DNA of 64,000 nt, taken from positions 434,001 through 498,000 of the forward strand of contig NZ_LT607752.1 of assembly GCF_900090265.1 (NCBI RefSeq), read 5' to 3'. Under the pieces are notes generated by a model that had not been told where the DNA came from, did no database searches, and was given only the letters and a program-made list of their open reading frames with translations. A program made the translations under genes and the position numbers. Positions 1 through 8,612 of this stretch are shown piece by piece. Positions within the stretch are counted from its first letter, which is position 1. The number at the start of each line of letters is the position of its first letter. This DNA comes from Micromonospora rifamycinica. Its GTDB lineage: Bacteria > Actinomycetota > Actinomycetes > Mycobacteriales > Micromonosporaceae.

Positions 1-1232
1 GTGACCGTGCTGCCGGTGGTCATCGTGCTGTCCCAGTCGAGCTTGAGCAGCTTGTCCAGCCAGGTGGCCCGTTCCAGCTCCTGGGGCTTGACCACGATGC
101 CGACCTTGGCCCAGTCGCTGATCATCGCGTCGGCGAAGGAGTTGCCGTTGGTGCAGCAGCCGCTGCTCCACATCATCGTGGTGCTGAACCCGTCGGGGTA
201 GCCGGCCTCGGTGAGCAGCTGGCGGGCCTTGGCCGGGTCGTAGGTGTACGGGTTCTGCCCGGCGGCGCCGAACACGGCCTCCGGCAGCGGGCCGGTGGCC
301 GGGGTGCCGGCCTGGTCGAACAGCGACTTGCTGATCTTGGCGAAGTCGACCGCGTGCCACATGGCCTGCCGGACCCGCGCGTCGGTGAACGGCTTACGGG
401 AGCTGTTGAACCAGATGTAGTAGTTGGCATAGGTGGGGAACGACCGGACGGTCAGGTCCTTGTTGTCCCGCAGCCCGGTCAGCTGGTCCGGCGGCAGGCC
501 CCAGGTCACGTCGATCTCGTTGTTCGCCAGCGCGGTCACCCGGCCGGACACCTCGGGGATGTAGCGGTAGGAGATGCTGGTCAGCTTCGGCCGGTCACCC
601 CGGTAGTTGTCGTTGCGGACCAGGTTCACGCTCTGGCCGGCGGTGAACGACGAGACCTTGAACGGGCCGGTGCCGTACGGGGCGTCGAAGAACGCGCTGT
701 CGCCGATCTTGGTGGCGGGGGCGATCCAGAGCAGGGTGAGGTTGCTCAGCACGGTGCCGAGCTGGCTCGTGGTGTGGATGGTCAGGGTGCGCTCGTCGGG
801 GGTGCGGATGTCGTCGACGGTGGCCCACAGCCCGGCCAGCGGCCCCTTGCCGTCGATCAGCGCCCGCAGCGAGGCCTTGGCGTCGGCGCTGGTCATCGGC
901 GTCCCGTCGGCGAAGGTGACGCCACTGCGCAGCACGAACTGCCAGGTCAACGGGTCGGGGTTGGTCCAGCTCTCGGCGAGCTTCGGGGCGATCTTCCCGT
1001 CCTGGCGGACCACCAGGGTCTCGAAGACCTCCTGGACGACGGTGAGGGTGGGCTGGTCCGCCGAGTTCGCGGCGAACGGGTTCAGCGAGACCACCGGGGT
1101 CGGGTTGGCGACCCGGAGGGTGGTGACGCCGCCGCCGTCACCGGCGGGGTCGTCGGAGCCGAAGGAGCACGCGGTCAGTGCGAGTACGCCGGCGAGGGCC
1201 AGCGCACCGAGTCGGGTGATCGAGGGTCTCAT
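1..1232 (-). CDS. Peptide-type ABC transporter substrate-binding lipoprotein (partial)
   Basis: Extracytoplasmic solute-binding protein of the SBP_bac_5 (oligopeptide/dipeptide/nickel) family, which captures ligand outside the membrane for the two permeases encoded upstream. About 410 codons are visible and the C-terminus lies beyond the left edge. The ATG at 1232 opens a lipoprotein signal ending LALTAC, with the lipidated Cys at about residue 22. Family-typical stretches follow, including SLNPF, LAESW and FADGTPMTSADAK. It is the last visible gene of an operon with the DppC- and DppB-like permeases; no ATPase is seen, so those genes would have to lie further left or elsewhere. The ligand cannot be read from sequence; the dehydrogenase in the operon hints at a sugar or inositol-like compound. 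Confidence 0.9.
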   Translation of the reverse strand, partial: MRPSITRLGALALAGVLALTACSFGSDDPAGDGGGVTTLRVANPTPVVSLNPFAANSADQPTLTVVQEVFETLVVRQDGKIAPKLAESWTNPDPLTWQFVLRSGVTFADGTPMTSADAKASLRALIDGKGPLAGLWATVDDIRTPDERTLTIHTTSQLGTVLSNLTLLWIAPATKIGDSAFFDAPYGTGPFKVSSFTAGQSVNLVRNDNYRGDRPKLTSISYRYIPEVSGRVTALANNEIDVTWGLPPDQLTGLRDNKDLTVRSFPTYANYYIWFNSSRKPFTDARVRQAMWHAVDFAKISKSLFDQAGTPATGPLPEAVFGAAGQNPYTYDPAKARQLLTEAGYPDGFSTTMMWSSGCCTNGNSFADAMISDWAKVGIVVKPQELERATWLDKLLKLDWDSTMTTGSTV

Positions 1233-1254
1233 GTGTTCCCATTTCGCTGACGGG

Positions 1255-2202
1255 TTACCGGGTGGAGAGGTTCGGATCGGAGCGGTCCCGTAGTTCGTCG
1301 CCGAGCACGCCGACGCAGACCACGAAGACGGCCAGGACCAGGCCTGGCAGGGTGGCGATCCACCAGGCGCTGGCCAGGTAGTCGCGTCCGTTGGCGATGG
1401 TGGTGCCCCAGCTCGGCGTACCGGCCGGGATGCCCAGGGACAGGAAGCTCAGCGACGCCTCGGCGACGATGACGAATCCGAGCTGGACGGTGGCGATGAC
1501 CAGCAACGGGCTGGCCACCGCGGGGAGCACGCAGTGCCGCACGACGTGCCACGGCCCGGCGCCGAGGGTGCGGGCCGCGTTGGCGAAGTCCCGGGAGCGG
1601 GTCGCCATGGTCTGTGCCCGGGCCACCCGCGCGAAGATCGGCCAGGTGGTGATGGACAGGGTGAGTACGACGTTGGTGACGCTGGAACCGAGCACACCGG
1701 CGACGAAGACGGCGAGCAGGATCGACGGGAAGGCCAGTTGGATGTCGGCCAGTCGCATGACGGTCGCGTCCACCAGCCCGCCGAGGTAGCCGCAGAGGAT
1801 GCCGATCGCGGCGCCGACGGTGCCGGCCAGCAGCAGGGTCGCCGCGCCGACCAGCAACGAGATCCGGGCGCCCTGCATGATCTGGGGCAGCAGGTCCCGG
1901 CCGACCTGGTCGGTGCCGAGCAGGGCCAGGCCGCCGTCGGACATCCGGCTGCCCGGGGGCAGCAGCCGGTCGGCGACGGAGGTCGCGATCGGGTCGTACC
2001 GGGCGATCAGCGGCCCGATCACCCCCGCCACCAGGTAGCCGGCGATCACCCCGAGGGGGAGCCACAGGCGCAGCCGGCGACGTCGGCGGCGGGGTGGGGC
2101 GGCCGGTGGGGTCGGCGTCGCGTCGGGCGGGCCGCCCTCGGTGGGCACGAGCGGGGCGCCGAGCACGGCCGGGCCGGGTACGCCGTCGGACACGGTGGTC
2201 AC
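1255..2202 (-). CDS. ABC transporter permease, DppC/OppC type
   Basis: Inner-membrane permease of the binding-protein-dependent peptide transporter family, 315 aa. A Pro/Ala-rich cytoplasmic leader of about 45 residues ending in an Arg cluster precedes the first membrane span (LWLPLGVIAGYLVAGVIG). The conserved cytoplasmic EAA-type loop is seen around ANAARTLGAGPWHVVRHCVLP, the surface that contacts the ATPase. It starts with GTG three bases after the DppB-like gene ends, and the binding protein follows 22 bp downstream, so the three are surely co-transcribed. The N-terminal extension is somewhat longer than usual for DppC proteins. Confidence 0.93.
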   Translation of the reverse strand: MTTVSDGVPGPAVLGAPLVPTEGGPPDATPTPPAAPPRRRRRRLRLWLPLGVIAGYLVAGVIGPLIARYDPIATSVADRLLPPGSRMSDGGLALLGTDQVGRDLLPQIMQGARISLLVGAATLLLAGTVGAAIGILCGYLGGLVDATVMRLADIQLAFPSILLAVFVAGVLGSSVTNVVLTLSITTWPIFARVARAQTMATRSRDFANAARTLGAGPWHVVRHCVLPAVASPLLVIATVQLGFVIVAEASLSFLSLGIPAGTPSWGTTIANGRDYLASAWWIATLPGLVLAVFVVCVGVLGDELRDRSDPNLSTR

Positions 2203-2205
2203 CTC

Positions 2206-3129
2206 TCAGACGCTCTCGCGGACCCGGGGGTCCAGCCGGACGTACAGCAGGTCGACGAGCAGGTTGACGACGATGAAGATCACCGCGACGGTGATCACGC
2301 AGGCCTGCACGACCGAGTAGTCGCGGGCGGCGATGGCGTCGGTCATCAGCCGACCCACCCCCGGCCAGGCGAAGACGGTCTCGACGATCACCGCGCCGCC
2401 CAGCAGGCTGCCGAACTCCAGGCCGGCCACGGTGACGACGGGGATCAGCATGTTGCGCATCGCGTGCCAGCCGACGACCCGGGTCTCGGACAGGCCCTTG
2501 GCCCGGGCGGTGACCACGTAGTCCTCGTGCAGCACGTCGAGCAGCCCGGAGCGGACCAGCCGGAGCACCACGCTGAGCAGCGGCAGGGCCAGCGTCACCG
2601 CCGGCATGACCATCGCGGCCGGGGACGCCGCGCCGGAGCTGGGCAGCAGGTGCAGGAACCGGGAGAAGACCAGGATCAGCATGATGCCGACCCAGAACGT
2701 CGGCAGGGACTGGGTGAGCATCGACAGCACCGACACCACCCGGTCCACCACGCCGTCGGGGCGGGTCGCCGCCAGGGTGCCCAGGGCGAACCCGAGAACC
2801 AGGGCGATGGCGAAGGCGGTCAGCGCCAGGGCGGCGGTCGCCGACAGGTGGGTGAGCACCAGGTTCGTCGCGGCGTCGTGGAGCCGGAACGACTCACCGA
2901 AGTCGAGGGCGACGGCCCGCCGGAGGAACTGGACGTACTGGACGGGTAGCGAGGCGTCGAGGCCGTACTCCCGGCGCAGCGCCTCGATGGCCGACTGGTC
3001 GGCGTCCGGGCCGAGCACCGCGGTCGCCGGGTCGCCGGAGACCGCCCGCATCGCGAAGAAGACCACCGTCGCCGCGCCGAACAGGACCAGTACCGAGATC
3101 GCGAGGCGACGCAGCGCGTACCGCAGCAT
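2206..3129 (-). CDS. ABC transporter permease, DppB/OppB type
   Basis: First permease subunit of the peptide-type importer, 307 aa, the usual family length. It opens with the classic MLRYALRRLAISVLVLFGA first span followed by a periplasmic region containing GLDASLPVQYVQFL. It has several further spans and an EAA-like loop near VTARAKGLSETRVVGWHAMR. It sits 9 bp after the Gfo/Idh/MocA dehydrogenase and 3 bp before the DppC-like partner. The two permeases would form the heterodimeric channel served by the lipoprotein at the left edge. Confidence 0.94.
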   Translation of the reverse strand: MLRYALRRLAISVLVLFGAATVVFFAMRAVSGDPATAVLGPDADQSAIEALRREYGLDASLPVQYVQFLRRAVALDFGESFRLHDAATNLVLTHLSATAALALTAFAIALVLGFALGTLAATRPDGVVDRVVSVLSMLTQSLPTFWVGIMLILVFSRFLHLLPSSGAASPAAMVMPAVTLALPLLSVVLRLVRSGLLDVLHEDYVVTARAKGLSETRVVGWHAMRNMLIPVVTVAGLEFGSLLGGAVIVETVFAWPGVGRLMTDAIAARDYSVVQACVITVAVIFIVVNLLVDLLYVRLDPRVRESV

Positions 3130-3138
3130 CCGGACCCC

Positions 3139-4143
3139 TCAGCTACCGGGCGGCGGGTCGCCGGCCAGCGCCGCCTCGATGTCCTCGACGACGGCGACGG
3201 CCGCGCGGCCCTCCTCGCCGCTGACCGGTGTCGGCCCCCCGGTCAGCGCGGCGTCGACGAACGCCTCCAGCTCGGAACGCAGGTTGTAGGAGCCGCCGCC
3301 GTCGCGGCTCGGCCAGAAGTAGGTGTCCATGAAGCTGGCCACCCCGTCACGGCGGGCGTACAGCAGGTCGTTGTGCGAGAGGTTCATCTCGAGGATGCCG
3401 TGCTCGCCGACGATCCGCAGACCGGCGTCGGCCCGCGACGGGCGGGAGTGCGGCAGCGTCCAGGTGTTCTCCATCGTGCCGATGGCGCCGTCGTCGAAGC
3501 GGACCGTGGCGTGCACGACGTCGTGGCTGGGCGAGAGCACCTTGCGGCCGACCGCGCCGGTGACCTCGACCTCGCGGCCGGTCACGAACCGGAGCAGGTC
3601 GGCGTCGTGGATGCCGAGGAACCAGGCGACCGACGTCCGGTCCCAGATCCCCTCGCCGACCGCCTGCGAGGTGCACCGCCACACCTTGACGTGCCAGATG
3701 TCCCCGAGTTCGCCGGAGCGCACCACCTCACGCAGTCGCAGCACCCGGGGGTCGAACCGCAGCACGTGGCCGATCATCAACGCGTCGGGATCGGGCCGGC
3801 CGGCGATGATCCGGTCGCAGCTGGCCCGCGACAGCGCCATCGGCTTCTCCAGCAGCACCCGCTTGCCCGCGGCGAGCGCGGCGAGGGTCGCCTCCTCGTG
3901 CAGGTGGTCCGGCGTGCAGACGCTCACCGCGTCCACCTCGTCGAGGAGGTCGTCGACGTCCGCGACGGCCCGGACGCCGAGCTGGGTCGCGGCCCATTCC
4001 CGGTTACCTGACGAGATGTCGGCGACGGCGACCAGTTCGGCCTGCCGCACGTCGCGCAGCGCACGGGCGTGCAGCTGTCCCTGGACCCCGACCCCGACAA
4101 CACCGATCCGTAAGCGGTCCACACCCGGCCCCCACTGTTGCAT
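3139..4143 (-). CDS. Gfo/Idh/MocA family NAD(P)-dependent oxidoreductase
   Basis: Probable sugar or inositol dehydrogenase, about 334 aa from the ATG at 4143. The Rossmann nucleotide-binding motif LRIGVVGVGVQGQLHA is at residues 11-26, and the family EKP motif (LLEKPMALS), whose Lys helps bind the substrate, is near residue 100. The C-terminal alpha/beta domain includes a GTMENTW strand. The reading frame stays open 44 codons further upstream, but that extension crosses the palindromic operator and has no homologue-like sequence; a GTG at 4122 is another possible start. As first gene of the importer operon it probably acts on the transported compound; substrate and direction are unknown. Confidence 0.88.
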   Translation of the reverse strand: MQQWGPGVDRLRIGVVGVGVQGQLHARALRDVRQAELVAVADISSGNREWAATQLGVRAVADVDDLLDEVDAVSVCTPDHLHEEATLAALAAGKRVLLEKPMALSRASCDRIIAGRPDPDALMIGHVLRFDPRVLRLREVVRSGELGDIWHVKVWRCTSQAVGEGIWDRTSVAWFLGIHDADLLRFVTGREVEVTGAVGRKVLSPSHDVVHATVRFDDGAIGTMENTWTLPHSRPSRADAGLRIVGEHGILEMNLSHNDLLYARRDGVASFMDTYFWPSRDGGGSYNLRSELEAFVDAALTGGPTPVSGEEGRAAVAVVEDIEAALAGDPPPGS

Positions 4144-4152
4144 ACCACCGAA

Positions 4153-4172
4153 AGCTAGATGTGTACCTAGCT
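4153..4172. promoter_or_regulatory. Candidate operator upstream of the dehydrogenase/importer operon
   Basis: A perfect inverted repeat AGCTAG - 8 bp - CTAGCT (4153-4158 and 4167-4172), with a second dyad TGTACA at 4181-4186. It lies just before the ATG of the dehydrogenase within the 328 bp divergent gap (4144-4471), which shows no convincing gene. Placement and symmetry suggest a repressor site for the minus-strand operon (GntR or LacI type possible); the regulator is not encoded in the window. Confidence 0.5.
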
Positions 4173-4471
4173 CCGATAGTTGTACACCTGCTGTCCAGGT
4201 CGCGCAAGACACGGATTCATCTCCGCATCCGGCCCCCGACCTGCGAGATCGACGCTCGGCGGTAGCCATCCACACGGTGGCGCAGCACCACCGGGACCAC
4301 CGACAGCAGCGCCACCCCCGCGCCGACGCCGGCCGACAGCCACCGGGCCGGCCCCGGAGACAGGCCGTCAGATCGAGGGCTGGTACGACACCCGCCTTTG
4401 TTCGTGGGGCATATCCCTACACCTGGGGGCGCAGCCGAGAATGTCGCAGTGATCTCGTAGCTTGCCGGGGT

Positions 4472-5806
4472 GTGAGCGCTGTTCAGACGTACCGATACCT
4501 GGGCCCATCCGTGCTGCGACCGGATGGTCTCGCCTTCCAGACCAGCGGCGGGCCGGTGCCGAACCCCCGGTTTTTCACCGGCTTCCTCACCACGCCGCAG
4601 CCGGCCGCCGTCGGGCTGCTCGCCGTGGCCGAGGTGGCCCGCACCCGCTACCACCGGCCGATCAGCCCGGCGAGCCTCGACCCGGTCGTCACCGGCAGTC
4701 GCGACCGGCTCCGGTTCGAGTCGTTCTCCGGCTGCTGCGGTGTCTACGCCCGCCTCGACGCGCTGCCCGCCGGGCTCGACGGTGACATCGTCGAGCACGG
4801 CACCACCAACGTCGACGTCAACAACCCGCTGCGGGAGGCGCTCGCCCGGGTCGGCGGCGGTGACCCGCTGCGGCTGTCGGTCGGACCCGACGACCTGACG
4901 GTCACCACGCTCGGCGGCGCGGTCGTGGAGAAGAAGGTGCCGCTGCCGGCGCGCTGGTTGCGGGGGTTCGCCGAGGTGCAGGTGCTGGCGTCGGCGTTCG
5001 AGCCGAGGGCCGAGATCCCGGCGACCGAGGCGGCCGCGTTCCTGCGCCGGCTGCCGACGTCGAGCGACCGCTCGGTGCTCTGGGTGGTTCCAGCCGGCCG
5101 GTCGTTGCGGCTGACCTCCCGGCCCGTGCCCGGCGCGGTGTGCCTGACCGGTGCGACCCGGCTGACCGCCCTGCGATCGATGCTGCGCTTCGCCCGGAGC
5201 CTGCAGGTCTACGGCCCGACCGTGGCGGCCGGCTCGGCCCCGGTGCCGAGCACCTGGGAGCTGGACACCGGTGCCCTGCGGCTCTCGCTCACCCTCTCAC
5301 CCGAGCCTTACCGGGGCTTCTCCGGAGAGGGCGCGGCCCTTACCGCGCTTGCCGGCGACGAGGTGGCCGACGACGCCGACCTGATCTCGGCCCTGCTCTC
5401 CTGGGATCCGACCATCGACGTGGACGCGCTGGCCACCTCGGCCGGGATCGACCAGGACCGGGTCCGGGGCGCGCTGGCGCAGCTCGGCACCGCCGGCCGG
5501 GTCGGCTACGACGTCTCCGAGGCGGCGTACTTCCACCGGGTGATGCCGTACGACGCCGAGCGGGCCGAGCGGGACAATCCCCGCCTGGTAGGTGCCCGGG
5601 CACTGCTCGAGGGCGGTGCCGTCGAATCCGAGGGCGTGGCGGCCACCGTGCGCAGCGGCGGCGAGGTCTACCGGGTCCGCCGGCTGCCCGATGACACGTT
5701 CACCTGCACCTGCCAGTGGTGGGCCAAGCACCGTGGCCAGCGCGGGCCGTGCAAGCACGCGCTCGCCGTCCGGATGGCGGGCACCGCAGCCGAGGTGTCG
5801 CGGTGA
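4472..5806 (+). CDS. SWIM zinc-finger family protein
   Basis: Protein of 444 aa whose last 35 residues carry a SWIM zinc finger: CTC at 412-414 and CKH at 427-429 (CxC...CxH). SWIM domains bind DNA or protein partners. The rest is a fold I do not recognise. The GTG at 4472 is preferred: the reading frame is open far upstream, but that stretch is antisense to the dehydrogenase, whereas protein-like sequence begins VSAVQTYRYLGP. Its stop overlaps the GTG of the next gene (GTGA), so the two are translationally coupled. In other bacteria SWIM proteins of this kind sit with large partners, AAA or vWA proteins; a role in stress or conflict is only inferred. Confidence 0.85.
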   Translation: MSAVQTYRYLGPSVLRPDGLAFQTSGGPVPNPRFFTGFLTTPQPAAVGLLAVAEVARTRYHRPISPASLDPVVTGSRDRLRFESFSGCCGVYARLDALPAGLDGDIVEHGTTNVDVNNPLREALARVGGGDPLRLSVGPDDLTVTTLGGAVVEKKVPLPARWLRGFAEVQVLASAFEPRAEIPATEAAAFLRRLPTSSDRSVLWVVPAGRSLRLTSRPVPGAVCLTGATRLTALRSMLRFARSLQVYGPTVAAGSAPVPSTWELDTGALRLSLTLSPEPYRGFSGEGAALTALAGDEVADDADLISALLSWDPTIDVDALATSAGIDQDRVRGALAQLGTAGRVGYDVSEAAYFHRVMPYDAERAERDNPRLVGARALLEGGAVESEGVAATVRSGGEVYRVRRLPDDTFTCTCQWWAKHRGQRGPCKHALAVRMAGTAAEVSR

Positions 5807-8469
5807 GCCGTCGGCACGAGGTGACCAAGAGCATGGTCCGGCGCCGGCGGGAGTTGGCGGTCGAGGGCACCAGCGACCTGTTCGAGCTGATCAAGGGCGG
5901 TTCCGCCGAGCTGATCGTCGAGGCCCTGGCCGGGCTGCCCGAGGGCCGTCGCCGCGAGATCGGCAGCGAGCTGGTCGCCTGGGTCAAAGCCGAGAAGGTG
6001 GGGTGGTGGAGTGTCGGCCCGGGTACGGCGTTGACGGTTGCCGCGGTCGGCTGCCTGCCCAGCGCGGCGCAGGCGGCGCCGGTCGTCAACCGCCGGTCGG
6101 TCACCCTCGACGGCGCGCGGGCCGCCCGACTGGTACGCCAGGTCGCCGCCGATCGGGGGATCGGTTGGCTCGGCGACCTCGCCTACCGGATGGCCGGCAA
6201 GCTCTCCCAGAGCAGTTGGGTCGCAGTCGAACACTGGCGGATGATCGCCACGCTGTTGCGTGCCGAGGGCCTGCCGCCGCCGGCCGGCGACCGGTTCGTG
6301 GAGCTCTGGGTGGTGTCGCTCCCGGCCGATGAGCACCGGCGTTCCGGGCCGCGCCAGCTGGTCCTCGACCGGCTGCGAACCGATCCGTTCCTGCCGGCGT
6401 TGCTGCCCCGGCTCTTCGAGGTCGACGGCCTCGGTACGACGATGATGTACGACGAGGTCCTCACCACCGGGGCGGACCGGCGCCGACACCCGTTGCCGGC
6501 CGCCCTGGCGCAGCTGGCCGGGGAGGGGGTCATCGACCGCGCGGTGCTGATCGACGGCTCGATCGGCCGGCTGCTGCGCGGCGACCGACCGGCCGCGCTG
6601 CGCGCCTTCACCACCCTGCTCGACCAGCTCCAGCCGACCCCGGCCGAGGTCGCCGAGCGGCGCGCCGACTATCTCCGGCTGCTCGCCGACGCGCCGGCCC
6701 CGGTCGCCTCCATGGCGCAGAAGGTCCTGCGCGAACTCCCCGATCAGCCCCTCGACGAGCTGCTCGACACCTCCCACGAGGTGCTGCTGCGACCCGACAA
6801 GGTCCTGGTGCGGGCCCAGCTCGCCTGGCTCGACCGGCTGGCCCGGCAGCACCGCGACCGGGCCGTCACGATCGCCGAGGTCATCGCCGTCGCCGTCGAG
6901 CACGACGCGGTCGAGATCCGTGACCGGGCGACCACCCTGGCCACCCGGCACGGCGCCACCCCGGCCGTCGTCACCGGTGGCGCGGTCGCCATGACACGTG
7001 GCGACGATCTGCCCGCTCCCACACCACCGGCGGCCGCCCCGGCACCGATCACCGACGTCGACGAGCTGGCCGAGGAGGTCGCTGCGCTGCTCGGCACCGA
7101 CCGCCCCGACGGGTTGCTGGACCGGATCGTCGATGGTCTGGTCCGGCTCACCGCCACCGACGGTCCACGGGTACGCGCCGCGCTCGACCCGGTCGTCGAT
7201 CGCCGGCACTGGAGCTGGGCCAACCTGTACGACCGGGATCCGTTCGGCCTACAGGAGGTGGTCGTCGACATGTTCCGCAGCGCCGGTGGAGCCGACCGGC
7301 CGGTCGCCGCGAAGACCCGCTGGGGTCGGCTGTTCGCCGCCCTGCACCGTCCGGACCGCTCGGCCAAGGGGCCGGAGCTGGTCGTCACCGATCCCCGGGT
7401 GCCCCCACCGCACCGCCTGCTCAAGGTCCGGCTCATCGAGATCGGCCACCGGCTCGGCGACCCTTGTCAGCACGGCCTGCTCTCCACGCCCACCTCGGTC
7501 AACGGCATGCTCGACCCGTTCGTGCTGCTCGATCGTCTGGCGGCCCGCGGCGACCGGGAACCGTGGCGCTGGGATCTCACCCAGGCACTGCTCCGGCTGC
7601 CCACCGGCCCCGACGACCAGGTGGTGGCCGGCAAGGCGGCGGCGCTCGGCACGCCCGCCGGTGACCGGCTCGCCGCCTGGTTGCGCACCGGCGGGCTGCC
7701 GCAACCGGTCATGCGGGCCGTCACCATGGAGCGCCGCCCGCGCACAGGCAGGAACGACTGGGCGTACGACCAGCTTCCGCTCCGGCGTGTGCTGGTCGAG
7801 CTGCGGCCACCGGAGGGGTACGACGACCGGTACGGCCTACTGACCGCCGACCCGGCCCCGCTCACCCATGTCGAGTACCGGGGCTGGCCGCGACTCTGGC
7901 CGTCGATCCTGCCCGGTCACCGGGGCGCGGTCGCCGCGTACGCCCTGCCGGAGGTGGCCGCCGCCGCCGACCTGGACCTGCGCGACGGCACCGCGGTGCT
8001 GCCCCTGCTCGTCGACTGCGCAGGGGCCGGTGGTGTCGCCGTCGACCTGGCGCTGGCCTACGGCCTCGGTGCCCGGCACGGTGCCGACCGGATCGCCACG
8101 GTGGACGCCCTGCTCGGGCTCGCCGCCGGCGGTCGGCTCGATGCCACCGGGGTGGGGGAGCAGCTTGGCCGGTTGGTCGCCACCGGGCAGGTGAAGCTGT
8201 CCCGGGCCGTCGAGCCGCTGCGGGACGCCGCCACGGCCGGTGCCCCACTGACCGTGTGGCGGCTGCTGGCCGCAGCGCTGCCGACCCTGCTCACCGCCGA
8301 CAAGCCGCCCCGTGGCCTGCCTGACCTGCTGACCCTGGCGGCGGAGACGGCCACCCGCACCGGGGTGCGGATCGAGGTGCCGGGACTCGCCGACGTCGCG
8401 GGCCGGGGTGGGACAACCCGCCTGGTGACCGAGGCGCGACGCCTGCACCGGGCGCTCATCGTGACCTGA
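5803..8469 (+). CDS. Large protein coupled to SWIM gene (DUF6493-like)
   Basis: An 888 aa, mostly alpha-helical, Leu/Ala/Arg-rich cytoplasmic protein without signal peptide or membrane span. It starts at the GTG overlapping the stop of the SWIM gene (VSRRHEVTKSM); homologous-looking sequence does not extend further up. Arrangement and length fit the DUF6493-type proteins that accompany SWIM proteins in actinomycetes, but I rely on memory of that pairing and see no catalytic motif. The helical make-up suggests a HEAT-like scaffold. A Pro/Ala linker around residues 400-415 (PAPTPPAAAPAP) separates two halves. The coupling implies a fixed ratio to the SWIM protein, and probably a physical complex. 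Confidence 0.75.
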   Translation: MSRRHEVTKSMVRRRRELAVEGTSDLFELIKGGSAELIVEALAGLPEGRRREIGSELVAWVKAEKVGWWSVGPGTALTVAAVGCLPSAAQAAPVVNRRSVTLDGARAARLVRQVAADRGIGWLGDLAYRMAGKLSQSSWVAVEHWRMIATLLRAEGLPPPAGDRFVELWVVSLPADEHRRSGPRQLVLDRLRTDPFLPALLPRLFEVDGLGTTMMYDEVLTTGADRRRHPLPAALAQLAGEGVIDRAVLIDGSIGRLLRGDRPAALRAFTTLLDQLQPTPAEVAERRADYLRLLADAPAPVASMAQKVLRELPDQPLDELLDTSHEVLLRPDKVLVRAQLAWLDRLARQHRDRAVTIAEVIAVAVEHDAVEIRDRATTLATRHGATPAVVTGGAVAMTRGDDLPAPTPPAAAPAPITDVDELAEEVAALLGTDRPDGLLDRIVDGLVRLTATDGPRVRAALDPVVDRRHWSWANLYDRDPFGLQEVVVDMFRSAGGADRPVAAKTRWGRLFAALHRPDRSAKGPELVVTDPRVPPPHRLLKVRLIEIGHRLGDPCQHGLLSTPTSVNGMLDPFVLLDRLAARGDREPWRWDLTQALLRLPTGPDDQVVAGKAAALGTPAGDRLAAWLRTGGLPQPVMRAVTMERRPRTGRNDWAYDQLPLRRVLVELRPPEGYDDRYGLLTADPAPLTHVEYRGWPRLWPSILPGHRGAVAAYALPEVAAAADLDLRDGTAVLPLLVDCAGAGGVAVDLALAYGLGARHGADRIATVDALLGLAAGGRLDATGVGEQLGRLVATGQVKLSRAVEPLRDAATAGAPLTVWRLLAAALPTLLTADKPPRGLPDLLTLAAETATRTGVRIEVPGLADVAGRGGTTRLVTEARRLHRALIVT

Positions 8470-8612
8470 CGACCCAGGTGGGGAGGGTGCCCACGGTGGG
8501 CCGGTAGCGGCGTGTCGTGCAGTCGCCGTCGGCGACACCCGCAGCTGCCCGGCCGGCGTCGTGCACGACGGCGAACTGGCTGCACTCGAGGTCGTCGGGC
8601 GCGGCCGGGTGG

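Noticed and set aside
1534..2949. Long plus-strand open frame opposite the permease genes
   Set aside because: Antisense shadow of two clear permeases; Gly/Asp/His/Gln-rich composition typical of reverse frames in high-GC DNA.
1..4143. Assigning the importer to dipeptides or nickel
   Set aside because: The binding-protein family is too broad and the dehydrogenase hints at a sugar-like ligand; substrate left open.
3323..4471. N-terminal 383 codons of the open frame ahead of the SWIM protein
   Set aside because: Antisense to the dehydrogenase and promoter; protein-like sequence starts only at 4472.
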